In this document: positions 35,419 to 47,000 of the stretch, piece after piece
Layout of the letters: every line of letters begins with the position of its first letter
How positions within the stretch are numbered: the first letter of the stretch is position 1
Assembly (NCBI GenBank): GCA_021204905.1
Contig: JAJPYN010000012.1
Span: 1-64,000, forward strand
Direction: 5' to 3'
DNA: 64,000 nt
Source: Prevotella sp.
GTDB taxonomy: Bacteria > Bacteroidota > Bacteroidia > Bacteroidales > Bacteroidaceae
Position numbers and translations under genes: made by a program
Notes under the pieces: generated by a model
Seen by the model: only the letters and a program-made list of their open reading frames with translations
Databases searched by the model: none
Told to the model about the DNA's origin: nothing

Positions 35419-36036
35419 TTAACGGATGAAGTTGGTGTACTGCTGAGGCTCTAATATCGGCTCGGGCTCGCCTGCAAGTCCGCGCAAGAGACGCGCCATA
35501 TTACGCGCAAGCATTCGCATTACCTGCATACCCTCGGCGTCGAGCCGGGCTTCGCCCTCCGTGCGCCCGTAAACAATATTCCAATACGTCGAGCTGACAA
35601 TCGGGCAATTCATCATTGTCCAAGGCATATTCATTGCCTCAAACGCCGCCGTTGCCCCGCCGCGGCGGCACACCGCCACATTTGCAACTGGCTTGAACCG
35701 GAATGCGTCGCCCGCACTAAACAACATCCTCTGCACCAACGCAATACATTGCCCGGCGGGCAAGCCGTAATACACCGGCGAGCCGACTATGAAGCCGTCC
35801 GCCAAAACCGCACGCCGCGCAAAGTCGTTCGTTACGTCGTCGTCGAACACACATCCGTTCGCGCCTTCCCGTTTGCAACTTCTGCAAGCGATGCACCCGC
35901 GTACAGCCTTCGTGCCGATGTGGAGCGTCTCGGTCTCGATGCCCTCTTTATGCAACTCTGCGGCAACTTCTTCGAGCGCCGAAAACGTATTTCCGCTCTT
36001 GTGCGGACTGCAATTAAACAATAATACTTTCGACAT
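35419..36036 (-). CDS. Flavodoxin/NADPH-dependent FMN reductase family protein
   Basis: A 205-residue flavoprotein with FNCSPHKSGNTFSALEE (about 7-23), the phosphate-binding loop for FMN, and GSPVYYGLPAG (about 85-95). The CIACRSCKREGANGC block (about 48-62) is a cysteine cluster typical of the iron-sulfur-flavoprotein-like branch, so it may carry a 4Fe-4S centre or use a disulfide. The electron donor and target are unknown. It lies 35 bp after the small lipoprotein gene and may be the last gene of the rpmF-der unit. Confidence 0.88.
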   Translation of the reverse strand: MSKVLLFNCSPHKSGNTFSALEEVAAELHKEGIETETLHIGTKAVRGCIACRSCKREGANGCVFDDDVTNDFARRAVLADGFIVGSPVYYGLPAGQCIALVQRMLFSAGDAFRFKPVANVAVCRRGGATAAFEAMNMPWTMMNCPIVSSTYWNIVYGRTEGEARLDAEGMQVMRMLARNMARLLRGLAGEPEPILEPQQYTNFIR

Positions 36037-36071
36037 AATATAATCCTTCTTTTATAAAATCCGTGCCATAA

Positions 36072-36467
36072 CTATCTCAAATACCACAGTCCGCCGCGCT
36101 TTACCATCGGCTGCAACACCTGCTCCTGCGTGCTGTCGCCGTAGGTGATGAGCAGGAACACGTCGGCTGTGTCGTCATCGGCGGACACCTCCACCTTACT
36201 CACTTCCGCCTTCGTGATGCCCTGCCGCTCCTTTTGCTGCTGCGCGGCGAACATTTTCAGGTTGTCTATCAGCTCCGTCCGCTCGTCCTCGCCAAGCGTT
36301 TCCGTGCGGTATGTGGCGTCGACATACGCGCCGTAATCGCCGCCAAGAAGGTACGCGCAATATTGTTCCGCAACTCCTTTCACTACATCCTCCGTCTTAA
36401 TCTCTTTCTTGCAAGAGGACAGAAACGCGACGACAACCGCGCATAAAGCAAATTTATAAAGACTCAT
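36072..36467 (-). CDS. Small lipoprotein, DUF4878-like
   Basis: A 131-residue lipoprotein. The start ATG at 36467 overlaps the der stop (ATGA), giving a signal peptide with lipobox LSSC (Cys about 19); longer starts would lie within der. Residues about 25-131 form the alpha-plus-beta fold of DUF4878/NTF2-like lipoproteins, ending GGLWYLR, a typical final strand. It is translationally coupled to der. The function is unknown. Confidence 0.7.
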   Translation of the reverse strand: MSLYKFALCAVVVAFLSSCKKEIKTEDVVKGVAEQYCAYLLGGDYGAYVDATYRTETLGEDERTELIDNLKMFAAQQQKERQGITKAEVSKVEVSADDDTADVFLLITYGDSTQEQVLQPMVKRGGLWYLR

Positions 36468-37774
36468 TTCTGACGAATAAAGACGTTGATAGGGCAGCCG
36501 TGCAGGTTCCAATTATCCCTTATCTTGTTCTCGAGGAAGCGTTTGTAGGGCTCTTTGATGTACTGCGGCAGGTTGGCATAGAACACGAACGAGGGTATTT
36601 GCGTGCCTTGCAGCTGCGAGCAATACTTTATTTTGACGAACTTCCCTTTCATCATCGGCGGCGGATAAGCCTCTATCAGGGGCAGCATCACCTCGTTCAG
36701 CCGCGTCGTGCCTATCCTTGCCTTGCGGTTGAGGTACACTTCTTTCGCCGTCTCGAGCACTTTGAAGATGCGCTGTTTCGTCAGTGCGGAGGCGAAGATG
36801 ATGGGAAAATCGACGAACGGAGCCATCCTTTCGCGTATGGCATTCTCGAACGTGTCGATTGCCTTCTGGCTTTTCTCCGTCGCCAAGTCCCACTTGTTGA
36901 CCACCACAACGAGGCTCTTGTTGTTCCGTTGTATAACTTGGAAGATGTTCATGTCCTGCGCTTCGATGCCGCGAGTGGCGTCTAACATCAGTATGCAGAC
37001 GTCTGAGTTCTCTATGGCGCGTATGGAGCGCATGACGGAATAGAACTCGAGGTCTTCCGTAACCTTGTTTTTCCGCCGTATGCCCGCCGTGTCGACGAGG
37101 TAGAAATCGAAGCCGAACTTGTTGTAACGCGTGTAAATGCTGTCGCGCGTGGTGCCCGCAATGTCGGTTACAATGTTGCGCTCCTCGCCGATAAAGGCAT
37201 TTACGAGGGAGCTCTTGCCGACGTTCGGTCTGCCCACCACTGCGAAGCGCGGCAGGTCTTCTATGTCGTCGGCTTTCTGTTCGCCGAGCTTCGACACAAT
37301 GTCGTCGAGGAGGTCGCCCGTGCCGCTGCCCGTAACGGAGCTGATGCAGAACGGGTCGCCGAGCCCCAGACGATAGAACTCCGCCGCGTCGTACTGCTGT
37401 TCGTTGTTGTCAACCTTATTCGCAACAAGGATAACAGGTAACTTCGCCTGACGTAAGATCTGAGCTACATCGCTGTCAAGGTCGGTCATTCCCGTCGTTA
37501 CATCCACGAGGAAGAGCACGAGGTCCGCCTCTTCAGTGGCGATGGTTACCTGCCGGCGGATCGCCTCTTCGAAGATGTCGTCGGAGTTGACCACCCATCC
37601 GCCCGTGTCGACGATGGAAAATTCCCGTCCGCCCCATTCCACTTTGCCGTACTGACGGTCGCGTGTGGTGCCGGCAATATCGCTCACAATGGCGTGGCGG
37701 GTGTTGGTCAGACGGTTGAAGAGCGTGGATTTCCCCACGTTCGGTCGCCCTACGATAGCTACTAAATTCTGCAT
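36464..37774 (-). CDS. der: Ribosome biogenesis GTPase Der (EngA)
   Basis: A double-GTPase needed for 50S subunit assembly, 436 residues. The first G domain begins [16 protein letters not shown] (about 8-23) with DTGG and NKVD; the second begins [15 protein letters not shown] (about 180-194) with DTAG and NKWD; the C-terminal KH-like domain ends with [10 protein letters not shown]. Everything expected is present. It lies 62 bp after era, in the ribosome-assembly operon rpmF-fabH-era-der. Confidence 0.98.
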   Translation of the reverse strand: MQNLVAIVGRPNVGKSTLFNRLTNTRHAIVSDIAGTTRDRQYGKVEWGGREFSIVDTGGWVVNSDDIFEEAIRRQVTIATEEADLVLFLVDVTTGMTDLDSDVAQILRQAKLPVILVANKVDNNEQQYDAAEFYRLGLGDPFCISSVTGSGTGDLLDDIVSKLGEQKADDIEDLPRFAVVGRPNVGKSSLVNAFIGEERNIVTDIAGTTRDSIYTRYNKFGFDFYLVDTAGIRRKNKVTEDLEFYSVMRSIRAIENSDVCILMLDATRGIEAQDMNIFQVIQRNNKSLVVVVNKWDLATEKSQKAIDTFENAIRERMAPFVDFPIIFASALTKQRIFKVLETAKEVYLNRKARIGTTRLNEVMLPLIEAYPPPMMKGKFVKIKYCSQLQGTQIPSFVFYANLPQYIKEPYKRFLENKIRDNWNLHGCPINVFIRQK

Positions 37775-37836
37775 TATTACGGTTCCCTCCTCTTGTTTTA
37801 CGGTTTAACAGTATGCCTCGCGCCGCCCGCGACGTG

Positions 37837-38718
37837 TCATACGGGGTTGTATCCGAAGCGGTCGAGCTCCTGTTGACTGCTGCGCCAGTCCTTCTTCACC
37901 TTGACGAACGTGCGCAAATAAATCTTCTTTGCGAAGAACTTTTCCAATGCCTTGCGCGCCTCAGTGCTGACTTTCTTGAGCGCCACACCGTCGTGTCCGA
38001 TGATGATACCTTTCTGCGAGTCGCGCTCGACGTAGATTGTCGCCTCGATATTTATCAGTTTCGGCTCCTCCTTAAACCGCGTTACGCTCACCTCGACGGA
38101 ATACGGCACCTCCTTGTCGTAGTATAAAAGTATCTTCTCGCGTATGATTTCGGACACGAAGAAGCGTGCGGGGCGGTCGGTCAGTTGATCCTTGTCGAAG
38201 TACGGCGGCGAGTCCGGCAGCAACTCTTTTATACGCCGGAGCAGCATATCCACGCCGAAATTGTTCGCCGCCGAGAGGGGTAAGATTTCGGCAGCGGGCA
38301 GCAACAAGTGCCAGCGCTCCACCATTTTGGCGAGCCCCTCCTGCGATGTGAGGTCGATTTTGTTGATTATCAGTATGACGGGAATTGTCATACGGCGCAC
38401 CTTGTCGAGGAATTCGACGTTCTTTTCGGCACTCTCCACCACGTCCGTAACATATAATAAAATGTCGGCGTCGGCAAGTGCGCTCTCCGAGAAAGCGAGC
38501 ATCGACTCCTGCAATTTGTATGCGGGCTTCACCACTCCCGGCGTGTCGGAAAAGACGATTTGCGTGTTCTCGTCGGATAGGATGCCCGTTATGCGGTGGC
38601 GTGTGGTCTGCGCCTTGAAGGTTACTACGGAGATACGCTCCCCGACGAGGCGGTTCATCAGTGTCGATTTGCCTACGTTCGGGTTGCCTACAATATTGAC
38701 GAAGCCTGCCTTGTGCAT
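37837..38718 (-). CDS. era: GTPase Era
   Basis: GTPase for 16S rRNA maturation and 30S assembly, 293 residues. The G domain starts [20 protein letters not shown] (about 9-28) with DTPGVV and NKIDL, and the C-terminal KH domain follows with IIGHDGVALKKVSTEARKAL (about 230-250), which binds the 3' end of 16S rRNA. It lies 19 bp after fabH. Confidence 0.98.
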   Translation of the reverse strand: MHKAGFVNIVGNPNVGKSTLMNRLVGERISVVTFKAQTTRHRITGILSDENTQIVFSDTPGVVKPAYKLQESMLAFSESALADADILLYVTDVVESAEKNVEFLDKVRRMTIPVILIINKIDLTSQEGLAKMVERWHLLLPAAEILPLSAANNFGVDMLLRRIKELLPDSPPYFDKDQLTDRPARFFVSEIIREKILLYYDKEVPYSVEVSVTRFKEEPKLINIEATIYVERDSQKGIIIGHDGVALKKVSTEARKALEKFFAKKIYLRTFVKVKKDWRSSQQELDRFGYNPV

Positions 38719-38737
38719 AGGTCTTGCGGGCGTGTGC

Positions 38738-39823
38738 CTATTCCTTGCGGCGCATGTCGTACCACTCCTGCCGCGTCATCAAGCCTTCTTTATAAAACTC
38801 CGCGGGGCTCTTCCGTGCCTCTTCCGCGCCGTCGTAGCCCCAGATGAGGAAACTTGCGCCCCACGAGAAGCCCGCGCCGAACGCTGTAAAGATGAGGTTG
38901 TCGCCTTTCTTTAAAAGGGGTTCGTACTCCCAAAGGCAAAGGGGAAGAGTGCCGGCCGACGTGTTCGCCATGTGGTCGATGTTAATCATCACTTTGTCCT
39001 CGCTGAGGCTGATGCGGCTTGCTACGGCGGTCTCGATGCGCACGTTAGCCTGATGGGGCACGAGCCAAGTAATATTGTCTTTGGTCAACCCGTTGCGCTT
39101 GACGATGGTCTCTACGGCATCGCTCATCTTCGTTACCGCGTGGCGGAACACCTGCCGCCCTTCTTGGTAGACATAATGCAGACGCTTGTCGACGGTCTCG
39201 TGCGACGCGGGGCATGCCGAACCGCCGCCCTCCATGCGCAGGTTGCCGTAGCCTTGTCCGTCGACGCGCAGGTAACTGTCCATCAAACCTACCGACTCGG
39301 TGGTGGCTTCCATCAGCACCGCCGCAGCGCCGTCGCCGAAGATGGGGCATGTGTTGCGGTCGGTGTAGTCGGTAGCGCTCGACATCTGGTCGCCGCCGAC
39401 AATGATAATTCTCTTAAACCTGCCGCTGCAAATCATGCTTGCGCCGATCTCCATAGCGTAAAGGAACCCCGCGCACGCAGCTTCCATATCGAAGCCGAAC
39501 GCGTTGCGAAGACCCGTCTTGCCAATCAAGAGCGAGGCGGTGGAAGGGAAATGATAGTCGGCAGTGGTGGTGGCGCAATATAAAGCCTCCACCGACAGCG
39601 GGTCGATAGCGGTTTTGGCAAGCAGCTGTTTGACGGCACGCTCCATCATATACGACGTGCCGGAGCCTTGCTCGGGTTTGAGGATATGGCGCGTCTTCAC
39701 CCCGATGCGCTCCATGATCCACTCGTCGCTCGTCTCAACCATTGTTGACAACTCTTCGTTGTCGAGGATGTAGTCGGGCACATAGCCCCCCACCCCGGTA
39801 ATTACGGCATTAATCTTTTCCAT
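38738..39823 (-). CDS. fabH: 3-oxoacyl-ACP synthase III
   Basis: Condenses an acyl-CoA primer with malonyl-ACP to start fatty-acid synthesis, including branched primers in this phylum. It is 361 residues with the complete triad Cys117 (EAACAGF), His257 (VPHQAN) and Asn287 (NTSAGT). It is about 25 residues longer than the common enzyme, owing to a C-terminal charged tail after the last strand (from about 335, EEARKSP to WYDMRRKE). It sits between rpmF and era, a usual arrangement. Confidence 0.97.
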   Translation of the reverse strand: MEKINAVITGVGGYVPDYILDNEELSTMVETSDEWIMERIGVKTRHILKPEQGSGTSYMMERAVKQLLAKTAIDPLSVEALYCATTTADYHFPSTASLLIGKTGLRNAFGFDMEAACAGFLYAMEIGASMICSGRFKRIIIVGGDQMSSATDYTDRNTCPIFGDGAAAVLMEATTESVGLMDSYLRVDGQGYGNLRMEGGGSACPASHETVDKRLHYVYQEGRQVFRHAVTKMSDAVETIVKRNGLTKDNITWLVPHQANVRIETAVASRISLSEDKVMINIDHMANTSAGTLPLCLWEYEPLLKKGDNLIFTAFGAGFSWGASFLIWGYDGAEEARKSPAEFYKEGLMTRQEWYDMRRKE

Positions 39824-39986
39824 CTTCGACTCTCCGGTTTACGATGTTTCTTTTCTTTCAGTACTCAAAAAACGTTAAAAACGCCAAACAAGGACAACCC
39901 TACGCATTTGCCGGCGGCCTCTTCCGCGCGGCGGGATGCTTCCCCAAGGGCAATCCTCACGGTGTTTTTCAAGGCGTCGCCGCGGG

Positions 39987-40172
39987 TTATTCCTCCGTCT
40001 CCATGACGATAGCCACCTTCCCGCGATAGTACCCGCAAGTAGGGCAAACGGTGTGGTACACGTAGTAAGCGCCGCAGTTGGGGCATACCGCCAACGTGGG
40101 TGCTGTTGCGTGGTCGTGAGTTCTTCTCTTGCGAGTGCGCGTCTTCGACTGTCTTCTTTTAGGATGTGCCAT
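39987..40172 (-). CDS. rpmF: Large ribosomal subunit protein L32
   Basis: A 61-residue protein with the basic N-terminus MAHPKRRQSKTRTRKRRTH and two CPNCG/CPTCG zinc-binding pairs (about 34-51). It heads the operon with fabH, era and der. In related bacteria a DUF177 (YceD-like) gene usually precedes rpmF; here the promoter lies directly upstream and no such gene is present. Confidence 0.97.
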   Translation of the reverse strand: MAHPKRRQSKTRTRKRRTHDHATAPTLAVCPNCGAYYVYHTVCPTCGYYRGKVAIVMETEE

Positions 40173-40244
40173 TGTTGCTTATTTGTTTTTGCCTTTTTCT
40201 CGAATTAATTATGTCAGGGCGCGGCCTGAACCGCATTTGACGTG

Positions 40245-40275
40245 CAAAGGTATTGAAACTTGGTTTAAAAACAAA
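40245..40275 (-). promoter_or_regulatory. Promoter of rpmF-fabH-era-der unit
   Basis: On the minus strand TTTG (40272-40275), 19 bp, then TACCTTTG (40245-40252). Leader of about 65-70 nt. Confidence 0.8.
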
Positions 40276-40389
40276 AGAAAAGGCCATTTTTTTAAGTTTT
40301 CCCCAGCCTCGCCGCCGATGAGCCGCAAACACAATAAAACCTGCCCCGCGCACGTTTTTATATCTGTATTAATACAAACAGACTTTTTT

Positions 40390-41010
40390 ATGATTGACTA
40401 CATCAAGGGCGAGCTCGCCGCCCTCACTCCGGCAGCGGCGGTGGTGGAATGCTGCGGCATAGGCTATCTGCTGAACATCTCGCTCAACACCTACACCGCG
40501 CTGCAAGGCCAAAAGGACGTGAAGCTCTTTGTCGACGAGCAGCTTGTTACCGGCGGGCGCGACGACGGCCTGACGCTCTACGGCTTCTTCACGCGGCAGG
40601 AACGCGAGCTCTACCGCATGCTCCTGTCGGTGAACGGCATCGGCGCAAACACCGCGCGGACCATGCTCTCTGCGCTGACCCCCGCCGAACTGTTCAACGC
40701 CATCACCGGCGAGGACCTGCGGCTGCTCAAGAGCGCGAAAGGCGTCGGTCCGAAAGCGGCGCAACGCATCATCCTCGAACTGAAAGACAAGCTGCTGAAC
40801 AGCTCTCTCGCCGCGGAATTGCAAGGCGCAAACCGTCCTGCGGAAACAGTCGCCGAAGCCAACCGCGAGGTGCGCGACGAGGCTGTCAGCGCGTTGACAA
40901 TGCTCGGTTTTTCGCCCGCGCCGACGGCAAAGGTCGTCATCGAAATCCTGCGCAACGAACCGGACTTGGCCGTCGAGGAGGTGGTGAAGAAAGCGTTGAA
41001 AATGATGTAA
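40390..41010 (+). CDS. ruvA: Holliday junction branch-migration protein RuvA
   Basis: Tetrameric junction-binding subunit of the RuvAB motor, 206 residues. The start MIDYIKGELAAL (ATG at 40390) is the conserved family start; upstream Met codons in frame are not supported. The OB domain (about 1-63) is followed by two helix-hairpin-helix motifs (LLSVNGIGANTARTML and LKSAKGVGPKAAQRIILELKDK) and the RuvB-binding domain III. It is 18 bp upstream of sprA, a linkage common in Bacteroidota. Confidence 0.97.
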   Translation: MIDYIKGELAALTPAAAVVECCGIGYLLNISLNTYTALQGQKDVKLFVDEQLVTGGRDDGLTLYGFFTRQERELYRMLLSVNGIGANTARTMLSALTPAELFNAITGEDLRLLKSAKGVGPKAAQRIILELKDKLLNSSLAAELQGANRPAETVAEANREVRDEAVSALTMLGFSPAPTAKVVIEILRNEPDLAVEEVVKKALKMM

Positions 41011-41028
41011 CACGGCGGCAAAAGAGAG

Positions 41029-44000
41029 ATGAGGAGACGCATTTATCTTATAACGCTGGCGATGCTCGTGCTGAGTATTGCCGCCTTCGCCGTCTCCGCA
41101 CCAACCCTCTTGCCGGGCAGCCAACCGCCGCCGGGCAACCGTCCGCCGGAAAGGCCATCCGCTGCGCAAACGCCTGATAATCAGGGAGATACCTTACCCG
41201 AAAATCCCCACCGGCGCGTACTCGAGCAACCCATCCTTGCCGAGGACGACGAGATCCCCGACTCACTGCTCCATCCCCTTTGGAAAGTGCAGCGCACCAT
41301 GCCGATCGACGCTTCCGACCTCAGCCGCAACGCCGCCGACCTTCGCCTGCCGCAGAACGTCGAGCCGGTCATCGATTACAACGACACCACAGGCTATTAC
41401 ACCTTCGGCAGCAGGATGGCGGGCACCTATGTGCAGGCTCCGCTGGCGATGACCTACGAGGAGTATGTCAAATGGAGCGAGAAGCAGCTCCTCAGCCGCC
41501 TGTTCCGCGAGAAGAACGCCGCGTCGTACGAGAACAACGGCAAGGAACCTTTCGACTTCACCGACATGCATTTCGACCTCGGGCCTGCGGAGAAAATCTT
41601 CGGCCCCGGCGGCGTGAGGATCACCACACAGGGTACGGCCGAGCTCAAGTTCGGGGCAACGATGAAAAACGTGCAGAACCCGTCGCTGCCTATCAAGCGC
41701 CGCAAAACCACCTCGATTGATTTCGACGAGAAAATCAACTTCAACATGACCGGTAAGGTTGGCGACAAGGTGAACATGGGTTTGAACTACAACACCGACG
41801 CCACATTCGACTACGACGCGCAGAACATGAAGCTCAAATACGAGGGCAAGGAGGACGAAATAATCAAGCTCGTCGAAGGCGGAAACATCACCTTCCCGTC
41901 GAACTCGTCGCTCATCCCCGGCTCGTCGGCCCTGTTCGGCATACGCACCGATTTGCAGTTCGGCAAGCTCCAGTTGCAGGCCGTCGTCTCGCAGAAGAAA
42001 TCCTCGTCAACCTCCGTGTCGTCAAAGGGCGGCGTGCAACTCACATCGTTCGACATCGACGTTGCCGACTACGACGAGAACCGCCACTTCTTCCTTTCGC
42101 ACTATTTCCGCGAGAAGTACGACACGTACATGAAAACCATCCCGAACGTTACGACGGGCATCACCATCAACCGCATCGAGATATGGGTGACGAACACCTC
42201 CGGCACAACATCGAATACGCGCAACATCGTGGCCCTTACCGACCTCGGCGAACCGTCGGTCATCTCAAACTCGTCGCTATGGCACGGCGGCGGCGCCCTT
42301 GTCCCTTCCAACGCCGCGAACACGGAATATTCGTCGATGACAACAACCTTCTCCGCCGCGCGCGACATCGACCAGACCTCGACCGTACTCGACGCTATTG
42401 CCGGTTTCGAGGGCGGCGCGGACTATGAGAAGCTCGAGAAGGCTCGCCTTTTAACCAGTAACGAATACACTCTGAACACGTCGATGGGCTATGTAACGCT
42501 GTCGAGTGCGCTGCGGACGGACCAAGTGCTGGCCGTGGCGTATGAGTACACTTACGGCGGCGTAACCTACCAAGTGGGCGAGTTCTCCGGCGACATCACC
42601 GACGTTACGCAAGCCCTGTTTGTAAAGGCTCTCCGCAACACCGCCAGCACGCCCGAGCAAGGCAACTGGAAGCTGATGATGCGGAACGTGTACAACCTCG
42701 GGGGCACGCTGCAAAAAGAGAAGTTCCGCCTCGACGTGAAGTACCAGAACGACACCACCGGCGTGTACGTAACCTACATCCCCGAGACGCAGGTGAAGAA
42801 CCAGATGATCATCAAGTTGCTCGGTGCGGACAGGCTTGACAATAATAACAAGACCAATCCCAACGGCTACTTCGATTATGTCGACGGCTACACCGTCCAC
42901 GGCCAGTATGTTTATTTCCCCGTGGCCGAACCCTTTGGCGACGCGCTGATTAATGCCTTGGTGAAAAACGGGGTGAGCCGCGAGACGGCCGAGAGTTATG
43001 CCTTCACGGAACTTTATGAGCAAACGAAGACATCGGCCAAGCAGATTGCCGAGAAGGACAAATACAAGCTCACGGGCCAGTATAAAGGCAGCCGCGACAA
43101 CGTCATCTCGCTCGGTACAACGGGCGCCATACCGCAAGGGTCGGTGGTGGTTACCGCGGGCGGCGTAACGCTCACCGAAGGCACCGACTACACGGTGGAT
43201 TACTCCGCGGGCGAGGTAACCATCATCAACCAAAGCATCATCGACGCGGGTACGACGATCAACGCCTCAGTGGAGAGCCAGAGCGACTACGCGCAGATGC
43301 GCAAGACGATGATCGGCCTGAATTGGGAGTATGATTTCTCGAAGGATTTCCAGATGAGCGGCACGTTCCAACACCTCTCCGAGCAAGCGCTGACGACGAA
43401 GGTAACGATGGGGTCCGAACCGCTGAACAACACCCTTTGGGGCCTTAACATCAACTGGAAAAAGGAGAGCCAGTGGTTGACGAACATTCTCAACTACATC
43501 CCTTTCCTGCACGTTACGCAACCCTCGCAAATCTCTTTCCAAGGGGAGTTCGCGCAACTCATCGCCGGCCAGAGCCACGGCACGCAGGACAACGCTTCTT
43601 ACATCGACGACTTCGAGAACACGAAGACCACCATCGACGTTTCAACGCCTTCTTCGTGGGTACTCTCGAGCGTGCCGTCAATGTTCCAAGAAAGCACCGA
43701 CAAGACCACCCTGAAAAGCGGTTACAACCGTTCGCTATTAGCGTGGTATAACATCGACCCGCTGTTCACGCGCCGCTCGTCCTCGCTCACGCCGAGCCAC
43801 ATCAAGAGCGACCTCGACCAGCTGTCGAACCACTATGTGCGCGAGGTTTATGTCTCCGAGCTCTACCCCAACCGCGACCAGTCGAGCTACTCCGGCGCGA
43901 CAAGCACATTGTCCATTTTGAACCTTGCTTATTACCCTAACGAGCGCGGCCCTTACAACTTCGACCCGAACATCCAATACGACGGCACCGTTTACAACCC

Positions 44001-47000
44001 GGCTTCGCACTGGGGCGGCATGATGCGCATGCTCGACACGAGCGACTTCGAGACGGCCAACGTGGAATACATCGAGTTCTGGATGCTCGACCCGTTTATC
44101 TACACGCGCGAAGAGGGTACGGCAAGCCAGTACGGCGGCGACCTGTATTTCAACCTCGGCGAAGTGAGCGAGGATATCCTTCGCGACGGCAAGAAGTTTT
44201 ATGAAAGCGGCATGCCTGTCGACGGCACAAGCTCGTACACAACGACGCAATGGGGCAAGATACCCAACCAGTCGACCGTAACCTACGCCTTCGCCACATC
44301 GTCGGGCTCGCGGCAGCTGCAAGATGTGGGTTTGAACGGCCTCACCGACGAGGAAGAGCGGTCCTTCGCGTCATACCAGGACTTCCTTACGCAGATTCAG
44401 GGTAAGGTCAGCGCCGCCGTGTGGGACAGCATTTACAACGACCCCGCCGGCGACGACTATCATTATTTCCGCGGCTCGGACTACGACTCGATGGAGGCCT
44501 CGATACTCCGCCGCTACAAGTACATCAACAACCCGCAAGGCAACTCGCCCGACTCCGACACGCGCTCCGAGTCGTACGACACCTCTTACAAGACCACGCC
44601 CGATGCCGAGGATATCAATCAGGACTATACCTTAAACGAATACGAAAACTATTACCAGTACGCCGTGTCCATCCGCCCCGAAGATATGGTTGTCGGCACT
44701 AACCACATCGTCGACAAGCGCGAATCGTCGGTGAAGTTGCGCAACGGCAACACCGAGACGGCGACATGGTACCAGTTCCGCATCCCCGTGGACGACTGGG
44801 ATTCGAAGACGGGCAGCATCAGCGATTTCACGTCGATACGCTTCATGCGGATGTTTATGACAGGCTTCGAGAAGCCCATTGTGCTGCGCTTCGGCAGCCT
44901 CGACCTTGTGCGCGGCGAGTGGCGCGTGTACGACCAGACGCTCGACGGGGTCTCCGGCACGGGTACGCTCGACGTCTCCGCAGTGAATATTGAGGAGAAC
45001 AACGATAAGACGCCGGTGAACTACACCCTGCCGCCGGGCATACGCCGCGACACCGACCCGACGCAGCCGCAGCTTGTCGAGAGCAACGAGCAGGCATTGG
45101 CCTTGACGCTGACCAACCTGTCTTCGGGCGAGTCGAAATGCGTTTACCAAAACACCACGCTCGACCTCCGTCTTTACAAGCACCTGCAGATGTTCGTTCA
45201 CGCCAACGCCCTCGACCCCAACACGACGGGCCTCGAGGACAGCCAGCTCACCCTTTTCCTGCGGCTGGGCTCGGACTACAAGAACAATTATTACGAATAC
45301 GAGGTGCCGCTGACCCTCACCCCCGCGGGCCATTACGACCAGTATTCCACCGCCGGTTGCCAAGCCGTTTGGCCCGAAGAGAACATGATCGACATTCAAA
45401 CGAGCATCTTCACCTCGTTGAAGAAAGACCGCAACAAGGCTAAGGCGCAAGGGCTGGCCTCTTACAGCACGGAGTTCTCCGTTTACGACGACGACAACCC
45501 GCAGAACCGCGTGGCGGTGATGGGCAACCCGAGCTTGGGCGAAGTGAAGGTGATGATTATCGGCGTCAGGAACCGCAGCGGCGACACGAAGAGCGGCGAG
45601 GTGTGGGTGAACGAGTTCCGCATGATGGACTACGACAACTCCGGCGGATGGGCCGCGCAGGGCAACCTCAACGTGCAGCTGTCGGACCTCGGCACGGTCA
45701 ACGCGCAGGGGCGTTACGTCAGTCAGGGCTACGGCGGCCTCGAGGACGGCATTGCCTCGCGCGCGGAGGACGACGAGTCGACTTATTCCGTTACGGCGCA
45801 GCTCGAGTTGGGCAAGTTTTTCCCCGACAAAGCCAACGTCTCCATCCCGTTCTACTACTCGATAACGAACGAGCGGTCGAAGCCGAAATACAACCCGATG
45901 GACACCGACATGCTCCTCGACGACGCCCTCGAATCCGCCGGCAGCAAGGCCGAGCGCGACTCGATAAAGAACATCGCCATCACGAACACGCGCACGACAA
46001 ACCTCTCGTTCTCCGGCGTACACGTGGGCATAATGAACAAAAAACACCCCACGCCCATCGACCCGAACAACTTCACCCTGTCGTTCTCGCGGCAGAACAC
46101 CTACACCACGGGCGAGACGACCGTCTACGAGAAAGAGTTCTCTTGGCAAGGGGTGCTCGACTACTCGTGGACGCCTGTGTATAAAGCCCTCGAGCCTTGG
46201 AAAAAGAGCAAGTCGAAATCGAAATGGATGGACATGCTCAAACAATTCTCGCTCAACTGGCTGCCGCAAAACATCTCGTTCTCGTCGGACATCAACCGCA
46301 CTTACTACGAACTGCAAGAGCGCGACATGGAGGCCACCGACGACTACCAGCTGCCGGTATCGTTCTCGTCGGAGTTCCTCTGGAACCGCGATTTCTCCAT
46401 CCGCTGGGACATCACCAAGAGCATCCACATGAACTTCTCGTCGGCCACGCACGCGGAGATTGAAGAGCCGTACACGCCTGTAAACAAAGACCTTTACGCC
46501 GATTCCTACTCTGCTTGGAAAGACTCTATCTGGACATCGATAAAGAACCTCGGCACGCCGCTCGACTACCAGCAAAACTTCTCCTTGTCGTTCTCCTCGC
46601 CGCTCGACCGCCTGCCCATCCTCGATTGGACAAAGTTCGACGCCTCGTACAAGTCCGACTACGCGTGGGTGCGCGGCTCCGAGCTCGAGGACGGCACATC
46701 GCTCGGCCACACCATCAGCAACTCGCGCACGATTAACGCCAACGGCTCGCTCAACCTCGAGAAGCTTTACAACCATTTCCCGTTCCTCAAAGCCGCCAAC
46801 GACCGTTTCAAGAAAGACCCGCCCAAGTCAGCAAGAGGGGCGCAAAACAACCGCCGCGAGAGGAACGCGCAGGCGCAGAAAGATGCCCTGCCGAAGAACA
46901 AGAAAGCCTTCGAGAAGGTCGTAACGCTCATGCCCGACACGACAATTATGATCAACCACGCGCGCAAGACCAAGCGCATCGATGTTACCGCGCGCACGGA

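Noticed and set aside
44632..46776. A 714-codon minus-strand open frame inside sprA
   Set aside because: Antisense shadow of sprA codon usage, Arg/Val-rich, with no family motif.
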